NCBI RefSeq assembly: GCF_003049085.1
Contig: NZ_PIQX01000003.1
Location: 209,414 to 273,413 of the forward strand
Direction of reading: 5' to 3'
Origin: Campylobacter concisus
GTDB lineage: Bacteria > Campylobacterota > Campylobacteria > Campylobacterales > Campylobacteraceae
DNA length: 64,000 bases
Part shown: piece by piece, positions 1 through 8,863 of the stretch
Position numbering within the stretch: position 1 is the stretch's first letter
Layout of the letters: every line of letters starts with the position of its first letter
Made by a program: the position numbers and the translations under genes
The notes under the pieces: generated by a model
Told to the model about the DNA's origin: nothing
What the model saw: only the letters and a program-made list of their open reading frames with translations
Databases searched by the model: none

Positions 1-957
1 TTTGTTCTTCAGATCAGGTTTTCATTCTTAAGCATTGAGCTTTATTTGATCGCTGGTACGCTCATAGGTTTTTCACTATTTTTGTTTGCTGTTAGTCTAT
101 TTTACGATATTTTACGTAGCATTTTTTCTAAAAGTAGCTTTAGTCCAACAAGACGAAAATTTATAAAATTTTGCTTTGATATTACATTTGTCATTTTTGT
201 AATTGCTTGTTTTTTAAAAGGTATTTTCAATGCTTTAATGCCACCAAAGATAAGGCAAGTAGATATAAAAATAAAAAATTTACAAAGCAGCCTAAAAATA
301 GCCATGATAACGGACGTGCATATAGGAGAATTTTTACAGAAAGATTTTATGGAAAAACTCGTCAATGACATAAATTTGGCAAATCCTGACATCGTAGTGA
401 TAGTGGGTGACTTAGTTGATGTAAATGCCGCTTTTATAGAAGATTTTCTAGAGCCATTAAAAAGTCTTAAAAGTACTTATGGGACTTTTTATGTACCTGG
501 CAATCATGAATATTATCACGGAATAGATGGCATTTTAGAAAAGATCAGTTCTCTTGGCATAGAAATTTTAGGTAATAAAAACAAAAAAATTGCGAGTATA
601 AATCTAGCTGGCGTTTACGATCTGGCTGGCTTTAGATTTAAACATTTAGAGCCAAATTTAGATGAAGCATTGACAGGACGTGACCAATCGCTACCTACCA
701 TCTTGCTCTCTCATCAACCAAAATTTATAAAATCAATGCAGCAAGACGTTGATCTGGTGCTTTGCGGTCATACACACGCTGGTCAAATTTTTCCTTTTGG
801 TCTTTTGGTTTTACTTGATCAGGGATTTTTACATGGCCTTTATAAGATTAATGATAAAATGCAAGCTTATGTTAGCAGTGGTGCTGGATTTTGGGGGCCT
901 CCTGTTAGAATTTTTGCTCCAAGTGAGATTGCAATATTAAATTTAAGTAAGGAATAA
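1..957 (+). CDS. Metallophosphoesterase, membrane-anchored (5' end cut by window)
   Basis: The reading frame is open to the window edge, so the true start probably lies upstream; a TTG at 46 is the first candidate inside. Counting from 46, hydrophobic segments at about residues 3-20 and 45-63 precede a calcineurin-like metallophosphoesterase domain. The metal-binding motifs are all present: DVH (90-92), GD (121-122), GNHE (152-155), a lone His in LSHQP (about 223) and GHTH (241-244). This is the YkuE-type layout, an N-terminal membrane part with the catalytic domain beyond it. The substrate cannot be read from sequence; some relatives act on lipid-linked phosphates. The stop is one base before psd, so the two are probably co-transcribed and a role in phospholipid turnover is possible but inferred. 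Confidence 0.88.
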   Translation, partial: FVLQIRFSFLSIELYLIAGTLIGFSLFLFAVSLFYDILRSIFSKSSFSPTRRKFIKFCFDITFVIFVIACFLKGIFNALMPPKIRQVDIKIKNLQSSLKIAMITDVHIGEFLQKDFMEKLVNDINLANPDIVVIVGDLVDVNAAFIEDFLEPLKSLKSTYGTFYVPGNHEYYHGIDGILEKISSLGIEILGNKNKKIASINLAGVYDLAGFRFKHLEPNLDEALTGRDQSLPTILLSHQPKFIKSMQQDVDLVLCGHTHAGQIFPFGLLVLLDQGFLHGLYKINDKMQAYVSSGAGFWGPPVRIFAPSEIAILNLSKE

Positions 958-958
958 A

Positions 959-1753
959 ATGAATAAAGACAATCTATTTTCTCAAATTTTTGGAAAGGTT
1001 GCAAAGATTAGCTTTTTCAAACCACTTCAAGAAGCCATAAATTCTTTTTACATAAAGCTGTTTAAGATAGATATGAGCGAGTTTAAGCCAGCAAATGAAT
1101 ATAAAAATTTAAATGAGCTTTTTACTAGAAGGCTCATAAAACCAAGAGATTTTGATGCAGCAGATGAGATGTTTATAAGCCCAGTTGATGGTACTTGTCT
1201 TAGTTTTGGCAGTACAAAGGAACTAAAGGCCTTTAGCATAAAAGGCATGGAGTATAGTGTAAGTGAGCTATTGGGGCAGAGTGAGCTTGAAGGCGAATAT
1301 GACTTTGCAAATATCTATCTTAGCCCAAAAGATTATCATCATTATCATGCGCCTTGTGATATTGCCATTAAAAAAGCCATATACATTCCGGGTAAACTTT
1401 ACAGCGTGGCTGCAAAATGGCTTGCAAAAGTAGACAGCCTTTATACAAAGAACGAACGCGTAGCGCTATCTTGTGAGACGAAAAATGGTAAAAAACTTTG
1501 GCTTGTTTTTGTAGGTGCGCTAAATGTCGGAAAGATGAAATTTTGTTTTGATGAGCGTATACAGACAAATGCGATGGCAAATTTTACACAAATTTACGAG
1601 TATGAAAATTTACATATCAAAAAGGGCGAGCGCCTTGGGAATTTCGAGCTTGGCTCAACTATCGTGATACTAAGCGAAGAAGATGCGATCGAATACAATC
1701 TCTTTGAAAATAAAGAGCTTAAATTTGCTGAGACCATTGGAATAATAAAATAA
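959..1753 (+). CDS. psd: Phosphatidylserine decarboxylase proenzyme
   Basis: Converts phosphatidylserine to phosphatidylethanolamine at the inner membrane. The protein has 264 residues, the usual length for the compact bacterial form. The family's self-cleavage motif LGST is at 231-234, so Ser233 would become the pyruvoyl group of the small alpha chain. The conserved VDG (76-78) and DYHHYH (125-130) blocks of the beta chain are also present. The ATG at 959 is one base after the upstream stop, with AAGGA in the end of that gene as ribosome-binding site. I see no truncation, and the assignment is firm. Confidence 0.95.
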   Translation: MNKDNLFSQIFGKVAKISFFKPLQEAINSFYIKLFKIDMSEFKPANEYKNLNELFTRRLIKPRDFDAADEMFISPVDGTCLSFGSTKELKAFSIKGMEYSVSELLGQSELEGEYDFANIYLSPKDYHHYHAPCDIAIKKAIYIPGKLYSVAAKWLAKVDSLYTKNERVALSCETKNGKKLWLVFVGALNVGKMKFCFDERIQTNAMANFTQIYEYENLHIKKGERLGNFELGSTIVILSEEDAIEYNLFENKELKFAETIGIIK

Positions 1754-2183
1754 ATATGCTAGGCATATAAGTAAAATTTTTATACCCTACTTGGCCGGTG
1801 TCCTATTTGCTCAGATTTTGGTGGTTTTTTCATATATCCATATATAATATGAGCTTAAAATAGTATTAGGTATGAAAGCTTGTAAAATATAATGAGTGCA
1901 TTATTTTATCTATCGAAATCTTTCTTGCTTTAATTGTGTTCTTCATTGAGCCATCAACCTCTGCAACTAAGAGCTATTATCTTCACTTATAAAACCTATA
2001 TTGATTGATATCACAGAGCTGATAGCATTTACATCATTGCTTGTATAGAGAAGCTTATGTATCAATAAAGATATTAATAAGACGATATAGCTTAGTATAT
2101 TTTTCAAAAGAATTTTTATCAACTATAATAAGGAAGTTTTAATTCACCTTATACAGCCCAAGGATTAAATATTTTTTTGACTA
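1754..2183. other. Gene-poor spacer between psd and ychF
   Basis: About 430 bases without an intact gene. No tRNA or small-RNA signature was recognised. The minus strand holds protein-like open stretches that look like the remains of a small membrane protein (separate entry at 1866-2122), and a further 17-codon minus-strand stretch near 1784-1834 beginning MKKPPKSEQIGHRPSRV that is also protein-like but too short to place. Confidence 0.5.
1866..2122 (-). pseudogene. Decayed small membrane protein gene (one frameshift)
   Basis: From a TTG at 2122 the minus strand reads a hydrophobic segment (NILSYIVLLISLLIHKLL) and then a hydrophilic stretch ending FISEDNSS before a TAG at 1967-1969. The next frame continues at once as VAEVDGSMKNTIKARK to a stop at 1866-1868. 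The two parts join naturally if one base has been lost near 1968, giving about 84 residues with one transmembrane segment. No family was recognised. The open stretches are short, so chance is not excluded, but the composition looks more like protein than random AT-rich spacer. Confidence 0.35.
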
Positions 2184-2205
2184 TTTAGCCCAAAAGAGGG
2201 CTAAA
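2184..2205 (-). terminator. Hairpin after ychF
   Basis: A perfect 8-bp stem (TTTAGCCC / GGGCTAAA) with a 6-base loop lies just past the ychF stop codon, at the end of the rpiB-ychF operon. The T-run is poor (an A-rich tract follows on the minus strand), so it is a likely but not strong terminator. Confidence 0.5.
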
Positions 2206-2206
2206 A

Positions 2207-3310
2207 TTAAACATTAAATCTAAAGTGCATAATATCGCCATCTTGTACGATGTAGTCTTTGCCCTCAAGTCTCATCTTACCAGCCTCTTTGGCTCCGTTT
2301 TCGCCGCCATGTGCGATATAGTCGTCATAACTTATCACTTCAGCTCTGATAAAGCCCCTCTCAAAGTCGTTGTGAATGACGCTTGCTGCTTTTGGCGCTT
2401 TCCAGCCTTTTGTGATCGTCCAAGCCCTTACTTCAACGACGCCAGCAGTAAAATAACTTATTAAATTTAGCTTTGCGAAAGATGTTCTTATGATCTTTTC
2501 AAGACCGCTTTCGCTCGTGCCAAGAGAGGCCAAAAACTCGTGTGCCTCCTCATCGCTTAGTCCAATTAGCTCCTCTTCTACTTTGGCGCAAAGCTTGATC
2601 ACCTCGTGGTCTGAGGCTTTTGCGTACTCTTTTAGCGTTTTTACAAATTTATTATCTTCGCTAAGTCCTTCTTCGTCGACGTTTGCGCCATAAACTACCT
2701 CTTTTGCGCTTAGAAGCCTTAACTCTTTGTTTAGTGCCAAAAACGCCTCACTATCTCTTTGCTCAAAGCTACTTGCGCTTTTGCCATCATTTAGGTGAGC
2801 TAAAAGTAAATTTGCTATCTCAAGCGCTTCTTTTGCGCCTTTTGCGTTTGCTTTTGCCTCTCTTGTGAGCTTTTCTATCTTTTTATTTAGCTGCTCGATG
2901 TCAGCTAGTATCAGCTCGGTTTGGATGATCTCGATGTCTCTTACTGGATCGACGCTGCCCTCGACGTGAGTGATGTTTTCGTCCTCAAAGCAGCGAACGA
3001 TATGCAAAATAAGCTCGGTCTCTCTGATGTTTGATAAAAATTTATTGCCAAGACCCTCGCCAGAGCTAGCCCCTTTTACAAGGCCTGCGATATCTACGAA
3101 TTCGATGGTTGAATATTGAATTTTATTTGGACTAACTATCTTTGCAAGCTCATTTAGGCGCTTATCAGGCACTGGCACGATAGCTTTGTTTGGCTCGATA
3201 GTGCAAAACGGATAGTTCGCGCTCTCGGCATTTTGTGCCTTTGTAAGTGCGTTAAATGTTGTTGATTTGCCCACATTTGGTAGGCCTACTATTCCAACTG
3301 AAAGTCCCAT
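2207..3310 (-). CDS. ychF: Redox-regulated ATPase/GTPase YchF (Obg family)
   Basis: A translation-associated P-loop NTPase. The N-terminus carries the Walker A motif GLPNVGKST, and the C-terminus has the TGS-type domain ([20 protein letters not shown]) of the OLA1/YchF family, whose members prefer ATP over GTP. The length of 367 residues is standard. The ATG at 3310 shares its A with the TGA stop of pepA (TGATG), which suggests translational coupling, and AAGGAG lies just upstream. A TTG one codon earlier is an alternative I do not prefer. It is the last gene of the operon. Confidence 0.95.
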   Translation of the reverse strand: MGLSVGIVGLPNVGKSTTFNALTKAQNAESANYPFCTIEPNKAIVPVPDKRLNELAKIVSPNKIQYSTIEFVDIAGLVKGASSGEGLGNKFLSNIRETELILHIVRCFEDENITHVEGSVDPVRDIEIIQTELILADIEQLNKKIEKLTREAKANAKGAKEALEIANLLLAHLNDGKSASSFEQRDSEAFLALNKELRLLSAKEVVYGANVDEEGLSEDNKFVKTLKEYAKASDHEVIKLCAKVEEELIGLSDEEAHEFLASLGTSESGLEKIIRTSFAKLNLISYFTAGVVEVRAWTITKGWKAPKAASVIHNDFERGFIRAEVISYDDYIAHGGENGAKEAGKMRLEGKDYIVQDGDIMHFRFNV

Positions 3311-4761
3311 CAATTCTCCTTGCTAAGTGCTTGTAAAAAGTATAAATTCATCCTAACGCCAGCCCCACTCGCACCTGCTTGATTGTATCCCCAAGCCTTT
3401 TCGCGGTATGCTGGACCTGCGATGTCGAGGTGTAGCCACTTATCTTTATATTCATCTTTGATAAATTTAGCTAGAAACATGCCAGCTGTGATCGCACCGC
3501 CATATCTGCTTGTGGCGCAGTTGCTAACGTCTGCGATCTGGCTTTTTATAAGCTCGCTAAGATAAGGGTTAAAATCAAGCGTAGTCGCTAGCTCGCCGCT
3601 ATCTTTTATCTTGTTTTTAAACTCGCTTTTTAGACTCTCGCTGTTACCCATGATGCCTGTTGTGTATTCGCCAAGTCCCACGACGCAAGCGCCAGTTAGG
3701 GTTGCCATGTCGATTAGGATGTCTGGTTTAAAGTCCTGCGCGTAGCTTAGGCAGTCAGCCAGCACCAAACGCCCCTCTGCGTCGGTGTTTCTAACCTCGA
3801 TGCTAACGCCACTTCTAGACATTAGCACATCGTCAGGTTTGTAGGCATTTCCGCCGATCATATTTTCAGTGGCACCCAAAATAGCGTGAATTTCAAATGG
3901 TAAACTTAGCTCCGCTGCGCCTTTTATGATACCAAGAGCTGCTGCTGCACCGCTTTTGTCTGATTTCATCGTTAGCATATAATCAGCCGGCTTCAAGCTA
4001 AGTCCGCCACTATCGTATGTTAGGCCTTTGCCAACAAAGATGATGCGTTTTTTAGACTTTTTAGGCTTATAGGTTAGGTGGATGAGCCTTGGTTTATGCA
4101 CACTTGCGCGGTTCACTGCTAAAAATGCGTTCATATTCTCTTTTGCTAGAAATTTCTCGTCATAGACTTCGCACTTTATGCTTGCGATATTTTTGGCTAA
4201 ATTTTGCGCGTCCTCGGCCATCTTTTGTGGTGTGTAAATTTCTGGGATTTCATTTACGATATCTTTTGCAAAATTTGTAGCATTTGCTATTATCTCTGCC
4301 TCTTTAAAGCCTTCATTTGCAGCTTTTAGATCGACCTTTTTGCCAGCAAATTCTTCAGTAGAAAAGATGATCTCTTTTAGAGTGTATTTCTCTTTTTTTT
4401 CTTTATACTTGTTAAATTCATAGCATCCAAGCAAAAAGCCCTCAGCTAGTGCTTCAAAACTTAGTTTTTGGCACTCCGCTACATAAGAAGCCAGCTTTAT
4501 GCTCTTAATATTTAGCGATTTTAGTGCGTTATAAGCTTTAGCGGCTGCAACTCTAAGCTCATCAAGATCAAGCTTAGAAAGTGGCACGTAAGCCCTTTTT
4601 GCCTCACTTAGGATAAGAACGCTCTCACCTTTGTAATTATTAAATTTAATAGCCTCTTTATCGCTTATAAATTTATGTTTTAATTCCTTATCTACTACGA
4701 AAATTAGTTCAATATCAGCTTTTATATCTTTTAATTTCTTATCAACTATTTGAAACTGCAT
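3310..4761 (-). CDS. pepA: Leucyl aminopeptidase (M17 family)
   Basis: Cytosolic metallo-aminopeptidase that removes N-terminal residues from peptides, normally a hexamer with two metals per subunit. The C-terminal catalytic domain shows GKGLTYDSGG (245-253), MKSDKSG (265-271) and the signature NTDAEGRL (325-332), which hold the metal ligands and active-site Lys and Arg. The N-terminal third is the variable macro-like domain. At 483 residues it is full length. Its start lies 20 bases inside the end of the dedA gene, and its stop overlaps the ychF start, so it is embedded in a translationally coupled operon. Confidence 0.95.
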   Translation of the reverse strand: MQFQIVDKKLKDIKADIELIFVVDKELKHKFISDKEAIKFNNYKGESVLILSEAKRAYVPLSKLDLDELRVAAAKAYNALKSLNIKSIKLASYVAECQKLSFEALAEGFLLGCYEFNKYKEKKEKYTLKEIIFSTEEFAGKKVDLKAANEGFKEAEIIANATNFAKDIVNEIPEIYTPQKMAEDAQNLAKNIASIKCEVYDEKFLAKENMNAFLAVNRASVHKPRLIHLTYKPKKSKKRIIFVGKGLTYDSGGLSLKPADYMLTMKSDKSGAAAALGIIKGAAELSLPFEIHAILGATENMIGGNAYKPDDVLMSRSGVSIEVRNTDAEGRLVLADCLSYAQDFKPDILIDMATLTGACVVGLGEYTTGIMGNSESLKSEFKNKIKDSGELATTLDFNPYLSELIKSQIADVSNCATSRYGGAITAGMFLAKFIKDEYKDKWLHLDIAGPAYREKAWGYNQAGASGAGVRMNLYFLQALSKEN

Positions 4762-5347
4762 GTCCTCTGTCTCTCCTTTCGTTTAAAATTTTATTTTCGA
4801 TGCGCTTAAATGTATAGATCAAAAGCCCCATAAATATAGCAACAACTGGGATAGCGACGTACCAGTGCTCTTTTGCTTCTTGTAAAAGCACAAGTATATG
4901 CTCGCCAAGTATCCAAGCAGGTATGGTCGTGATCGCCGCCCAGCACCAAGCGCTGATCAAATTTATAAAGGCGTATTTTTTAGCGTCATAGCCGGTAAGT
5001 CCTATGCAAAGCGGGATGATAACACGAAAGCCGTACATATAGCGTTGCAAGAAGATGATCGGCCAGCCGTATTTTTTCAGCATTATGTGCGCCACTGCAA
5101 ATTTTCTCCGCTGCGTGTGAAGCCTTTTTGCGATGTATTTTTTATTGTAACGGCCAAGATAGAAGTAAATTTGATCTCCCACAAAGCCTCCAAGTCCAGC
5201 CACAAAGATAGCAAGCGCGATGTGCATATGCGTGGTGTGAGCAAGAATTCCAGCCATTATTAAGGCCATCTCGCCCTCCATGATACACCAGACAAAAAGT
5301 ATGATGTAGCCGTACTCTTTAAGCAGTTCTATAAAAAATTCTTCCAT
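4742..5347 (-). CDS. DedA family membrane protein
   Basis: A polytopic inner-membrane protein of 201 residues in the DedA/SNARE-associated superfamily. Some members of the family are lipid or undecaprenyl-phosphate flippases and others affect membrane potential. It shows an acidic residue in the first re-entrant region (CIMEGEMALIMAG), the GGFVGDQIYFYLGR block, and the QRYMYGFRVIIPLCIGLTG block that corresponds to the conserved Arg-containing re-entrant motif, followed by hydrophobic segments to the C-terminus. It starts one base after the apt stop and overlaps pepA. The substrate is not readable. Confidence 0.87.
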   Translation of the reverse strand: MEEFFIELLKEYGYIILFVWCIMEGEMALIMAGILAHTTHMHIALAIFVAGLGGFVGDQIYFYLGRYNKKYIAKRLHTQRRKFAVAHIMLKKYGWPIIFLQRYMYGFRVIIPLCIGLTGYDAKKYAFINLISAWCWAAITTIPAWILGEHILVLLQEAKEHWYVAIPVVAIFMGLLIYTFKRIENKILNERRDRGHAVSNS

Positions 5348-5348
5348 T

Positions 5349-5897
5349 CTAAACCTCTAAAACGCTGTAAATTTTAGTAAGCGACTTTAGTTTTTCGCTC
5401 CCTTTTAGATCGACTAGATCTATGAGAAAGCACGCTTCTACGCAGGTTGCGTTAGTTTGATTGATAAGCTCAACTGAAGCCTTTGCAGTGCCTCCAGTAG
5501 CTATTAAATCATCCATCAAAAGCACTCTAGCGCCCACTTTTTCTCCAAAAGCATCGATGTGAATTTGCACTTCATCGACGCCGTATTCTAGGCTATATTT
5601 TTGGGAAAGCGTGATAAATGGCAGCTTTTTTGGCTTGCGAATAGGCACAAAAGGCAGCCTTAGCCTTGCTGCAAGTGCCGCGCCAAAGATAAAACCACGA
5701 GACTCGATACCAGCGATGTAGTCGATATTTGCGTCTTCATATCTCGTCACTAAATGATCTATCAAAAAGTTAAATGCTTCTTTGTTGTTTAGTAGTGTCG
5801 TGATGTCGCGAAAGACTATGGCAGGCTTTGGAAAGTCGTTTATGCAGCGAATAGAGTTTAGTAAAAATTCTTTGCCTTTTTGATCTAAAATTTTCAT
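5349..5897 (-). CDS. apt: Adenine phosphoribosyltransferase
   Basis: Purine salvage: adenine plus PRPP gives AMP and pyrophosphate. The 182-residue protein shows the PRPP-binding loop [14 protein letters not shown] (125-138), the IESRGFIFG block (64-72) and the FRDITTLL adenine-hood region (29-36), all typical of Apt. It lies 20 bases after the coiled-coil membrane protein and one base before dedA in the minus-strand operon. The ATG at 5897 fits the family N-terminus. Confidence 0.95.
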   Translation of the reverse strand: MKILDQKGKEFLLNSIRCINDFPKPAIVFRDITTLLNNKEAFNFLIDHLVTRYEDANIDYIAGIESRGFIFGAALAARLRLPFVPIRKPKKLPFITLSQKYSLEYGVDEVQIHIDAFGEKVGARVLLMDDLIATGGTAKASVELINQTNATCVEACFLIDLVDLKGSEKLKSLTKIYSVLEV

Positions 5898-5917
5898 AAA
5901 TTTCCTTAAATTTGATG

Positions 5918-6250
5918 TTATAGTAGCGCTTCGATCTTGCCTTCAAGCTCACGAATTCGTTGTCTTAGCTTGTCGTTTTCTAAGCGGTACTGGGAATTTC
6001 TTGTGCGAAGTGAGGTTACGTCGTTTTTAGTTTTGTTTAGCTCGTCTGTCAAGATGTCGATATTGCCTAGACTTCGTTGGAGTTGGATCTGAAATTTTCT
6101 TATGACGACCTCGGTATCTTGGAGGTTATTTTTCATAAAATCTTTTGTCGCACGCTCTTTTTTTAGAAGCGTTTTGAAGTAAAAAACCATGACAGTTAGG
6201 TAGATCGCAGCACAAACAAGAGCGGTAAAAACGATCCACTCGCCTATCAT
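5918..6250 (-). CDS. Small membrane-anchored coiled-coil protein
   Basis: A 110-residue protein with one N-terminal transmembrane segment (about residues 6-27) and then an uninterrupted charged helix (about 34-108) rich in Lys, Glu, Leu and Asn, predicted to form a coiled coil in the cytoplasm. The ATG overlaps the rpiB stop by four bases (ATGA), indicating coupling. As I recall, the same kind of protein sits between rpiB and apt in C. jejuni, so it is a conserved lineage gene. No catalytic motif is visible and no function is assigned; a scaffold or membrane-tether role would be a guess. Confidence 0.8.
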   Translation of the reverse strand: MIGEWIVFTALVCAAIYLTVMVFYFKTLLKKERATKDFMKNNLQDTEVVIRKFQIQLQRSLGNIDILTDELNKTKNDVTSLRTRNSQYRLENDKLRQRIRELEGKIEALL

Positions 6251-6690
6251 TTGCCTGCCTCAAGCTCTATTTTTTTGACTCTTCTTTCGTGTCTGCCGCC
6301 TGCAAACTCAGTCTTTAAAAAGGCTTCAACCGCCGAGATAGCCACGCCTGCGCCAATAACCCTTGCGCCAAAAGCGATTACGTTTGCGTCATTATGCTCT
6401 CTGGCAAGTCTAGCGGTAAATTCATCGTGACAAAGGGCACACCTTACGTTTTCGTGCCTGTTTGCAGCTATTGATATACCTATGCCTGTGCCACAAACTA
6501 GCACGCCGTAGCAGTTAGGCTCAAGCTTGCTCGCTAGCAAATGCGCATAATCAGGGTAATCAACGCTATTTTTATCGTTTGTGCCAAGATCAACTACTTC
6601 GTATCCAAGCCCTTTAATAGCCTCTTTAAGCTCGTTTTTTAGCTCAAAACCAGCGTGATCGCTAGCTAAGAAAACTTTGTCTATATTCAT
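6247..6690 (-). CDS. rpiB: Ribose-5-phosphate isomerase B
   Basis: Interconverts ribose 5-phosphate and ribulose 5-phosphate in the pentose phosphate pathway; it is the RpiB/LacAB type, unrelated to RpiA. The N-terminus carries the phosphate-binding ASDHAGFELK block, the catalytic Cys lies in VLVCGTGIGISIAANR, and HNDANVIAFGARVIG follows. I prefer the ATG at 6690 (147 residues, usual length) over an in-frame TTG at 6726, which would add 12 non-conserved residues. It is first in the operon and supplies ribose phosphate upstream of the PRPP that Apt consumes, though this link is metabolic logic only. Confidence 0.93.
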   Translation of the reverse strand: MNIDKVFLASDHAGFELKNELKEAIKGLGYEVVDLGTNDKNSVDYPDYAHLLASKLEPNCYGVLVCGTGIGISIAANRHENVRCALCHDEFTARLAREHNDANVIAFGARVIGAGVAISAVEAFLKTEFAGGRHERRVKKIELEAGK

Positions 6691-6768
6691 GAAAAGTCCG
6701 TTAAATTTTTTGTTGATTATAGTCAAAGTTGCATTAAAATAAAATTTTACTCTCAGCCAAAATGAAGC

Positions 6769-6774
6769 TATAAT
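6769..6774 (+). promoter_or_regulatory. -10 element (TATAAT) for the DUF4139 gene
   Basis: A consensus TATAAT lies 25 bases upstream of the GTG start in the divergent gap with rpiB. There is no good -35, as is usual for Campylobacter sigma-70 promoters. An AAGGAG ribosome-binding site follows. Confidence 0.5.
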
Positions 6775-6799
6775 TTACCAAAAATTTAAAGGAGAAAAT

Positions 6800-8185
6800 G
6801 TGAAAAAAGTGCTCTTTTTAGCGGCTTCTACGCTAGCCTTTGCAAATGAAAATCTAATAGAGATCTACACAGATCAAACCATCATCACTCAAAAATTTAG
6901 CGACGCAAATAGCTCTTTTAGCGCCTTTGTGCCAGAGAGTGTGCAGAGTGAGAACATCACGATAAATGGGGATTGTGACGCGAATGCTTATCTAAAAAAG
7001 ATCAGCGAAGAAAATAGCCCAAGTTACATAAAATGGAAGCAAGAAGTTGCAAATTTAAACAATAAGCTTGAGGCGCTAAATGCGAGAGGTAGGTTTATAG
7101 AGCAAGCTTTGGTAGGAGAAAACAAAAGTAACGATGTGACAAAAAGAGCTGATGAGTTTTATAAAATTAGCCTAGAAAATATCGAGAAAATTTCAGCTGC
7201 TAAAAGTGAGCTTGAAGCGCTTAAAGAAAATGAGCCAAAGAGCGAGATGGCTGGATTTTTGCAGCTTGATATGAAATTTGCTTGCGACCCAAAAGAGGTA
7301 ACGCTTTCATACATGGATGATGAGGCGCCAAAGACGCTAAATGAAATTTATGCAGATACAAAAAACAAAAATATCTTGATAAAACAAGAAATTTTACTCA
7401 CTAACCCATTTGCAAGCGAAGTTAAAAATTTAAAGCTCGCCATCTATCCGACCAGATACCAAAAGGCGCTTGCTCCAAGCAAGTTTTACCCTTGGTATGA
7501 GGAGAGTGAGGTGGAGGCTGATGGTTACGGCGCTTCAAAAAATATGCTAAGAGCCGCGAAAGTCGCCGCTGAGGTCGCTGATATGCGTGTGCAAAGAGAT
7601 GAGAATGAGTTTGCCAAAATTTGGAAGATAGATGGGATAAATTTAGCAAAAGGCGAGAGCAAATATATAACTTACGACACGCAAAAAATGGACGCAAATT
7701 TTAGCGTTTTTGCTGATTTTTACGGCTCGCTAAAGGCATATAACGTAGCTAGCTTTAAGCTAAATGACGATCTAACTCCAGCTAAAACGCAGTTTTACGT
7801 TAATGGTGTGAGTGTTGGCAGTCCAAGCGAGTTTGAGATGAAAGCAAAAGATGAGCCCACTCAGCTATTTTTGGGACAAAACGAGCTAATCGAGCTTAAA
7901 AAAGAGCGCTTAAATAAATTTAAAAAGAGCTCGTTTCTTGGCAAAGAGCGAATAAGTGAAGAGGGCTATGAGATAAGTGTCAAAAATAACTCAAGTAAAA
8001 GTGTCGATGTCACTTTGGTCGATCGCGTGCCAGTATCTGCCGACGAGGCGGTAAAGGTCGAGATAAAGGGCTTTGATAAAAAAGATATCAGCAAAGATGG
8101 CAAGGTGGAGCTTAAATTTAGCCTTGCACCAAAAGAGGAATTTAAAAAAGAGTACTCTTATAAGATCACAAAGCCAAAAATTTAG
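6800..8185 (+). CDS. DUF4139 (mucoidy-inhibitor MuiA-like) family protein, exported
   Basis: The 461-residue protein begins with a short signal peptide (cleavage likely after AFA, about residue 15). An N-terminal beta-rich part (DUF4140-like) follows, then a coiled-coil stretch at about 75-145 (NNKLEALNARGRF onwards), and a C-terminal DUF4139 beta region in which the typical late phrase VTLVDRVPVSADEAVKVEI is visible. The biochemical role of the family is not settled. The start is a GTG at 6800 with AAGGAG upstream; the nearby ATG is out of frame. It is a single-gene unit ending in a shared terminator with the M50 protease. Confidence 0.78.
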   Translation: MKKVLFLAASTLAFANENLIEIYTDQTIITQKFSDANSSFSAFVPESVQSENITINGDCDANAYLKKISEENSPSYIKWKQEVANLNNKLEALNARGRFIEQALVGENKSNDVTKRADEFYKISLENIEKISAAKSELEALKENEPKSEMAGFLQLDMKFACDPKEVTLSYMDDEAPKTLNEIYADTKNKNILIKQEILLTNPFASEVKNLKLAIYPTRYQKALAPSKFYPWYEESEVEADGYGASKNMLRAAKVAAEVADMRVQRDENEFAKIWKIDGINLAKGESKYITYDTQKMDANFSVFADFYGSLKAYNVASFKLNDDLTPAKTQFYVNGVSVGSPSEFEMKAKDEPTQLFLGQNELIELKKERLNKFKKSSFLGKERISEEGYEISVKNNSSKSVDVTLVDRVPVSADEAVKVEIKGFDKKDISKDGKVELKFSLAPKEEFKKEYSYKITKPKI

Positions 8186-8205
8186 AGCAAATTTGCTCTA
8201 AATTT
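8178..8205. terminator. Perfect 28-base palindrome shared by two convergent genes
   Basis: A fully symmetric 28-base sequence (each arm AAATTTAGAGCAAA or its complement) sits where the DUF4139 gene and the M50 gene converge. It contains the TAG stop of the first (8183-8185) and runs into the TAA stop of the second (8204-8206). Read either way it gives an A/U-flanked hairpin with a GC core, so it probably terminates both transcripts. Confidence 0.65.
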
Positions 8206-8863
8206 AGCCATTTATAAATGCACTTGCGATATCTAAAACGTATCTTGTCGGATAAAAGATAGTATCTTTTAAAGGCGAGACGAGGATGATGATAAGGATG
8301 ACAAAGCCATATCGCGAGATGCCCTCAAGCTTTTCAGCCAGTGCGTGAAAGCCAAAATTTCTAAGCGCATACTCGAGCGCGTGAAAGCCGTCAAGTGGTG
8401 GGATCGGATAGAGGTTGAAGATGGCTAACATCAAATTTAAAAGCGCAAGCGTAAATAAAAACTGAAGTAAAATTGCAAAGGTTTCTATATTTAATAAAGC
8501 CTTTAACACAAAGAGCGATAAAATGCCTAAGATAATGTTGTAGCAAATGCCAGCTAGACTTACGTAGATAGCTGCCTTGTATCCGCCATTTCGCACGACT
8601 GTGTAGGTATTTACAGGCACTGGTTTTGCCCAGCCAAACATCATGCCAGTGCTTAGATAAAGCACCAGTGGCACGATGATAGTGCCAACTGGGTCGATGT
8701 GTTTTATTGGATTTATGCTAAGTCTGCCAAGGCTTTTTGCAGTGTTGTCGCCAAATTTATAAGCGACATAGCCATGAGCGATCTCGTGGCCGACGATAGC
8801 GATTATTAAAGAGATGACGATAGTGGTGACTTTAACTATGTCTATGTTATCAATGAAGCCCAT
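8204..8863 (-). CDS. Site-2 protease family (M50) membrane metalloprotease
   Basis: An intramembrane zinc protease-like protein of 219 residues. It has HEIAH (HExxH, residues 26-30) in the first helix, the NPIKHIDPVGT block after the second segment, and NLYPIPPLDG in a later helix, whose Asp would be the third zinc ligand. The compact form lacks a PDZ domain, as in the YwhC/FpvI-like group rather than RseP. It overlaps the end of lepB by 14 bases and is the third gene of the folD-lepB unit. The substrate is unknown. Confidence 0.88.
   Translation of the reverse strand: MGFIDNIDIVKVTTIVISLIIAIVGHEIAHGYVAYKFGDNTAKSLGRLSINPIKHIDPVGTIIVPLVLYLSTGMMFGWAKPVPVNTYTVVRNGGYKAAIYVSLAGICYNIILGILSLFVLKALLNIETFAILLQFLFTLALLNLMLAIFNLYPIPPLDGFHALEYALRNFGFHALAEKLEGISRYGFVILIIILVSPLKDTIFYPTRYVLDIASAFING

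Noticed and set aside
4381..4400. T8 tract in pepA and a similar T8 in the MshO-like gene (about 35342) as phase-variable repeats
   Set aside because: The tracts are A/T runs of only eight bases with both genes intact; Campylobacter phase variation mainly uses longer poly-G/C tracts, none of which was seen.
4898..5263. 121-codon plus-strand ORF inside the dedA gene
   Set aside because: It is the complementary frame of a conserved membrane protein, with no ribosome-binding site and an unusual residue mix.
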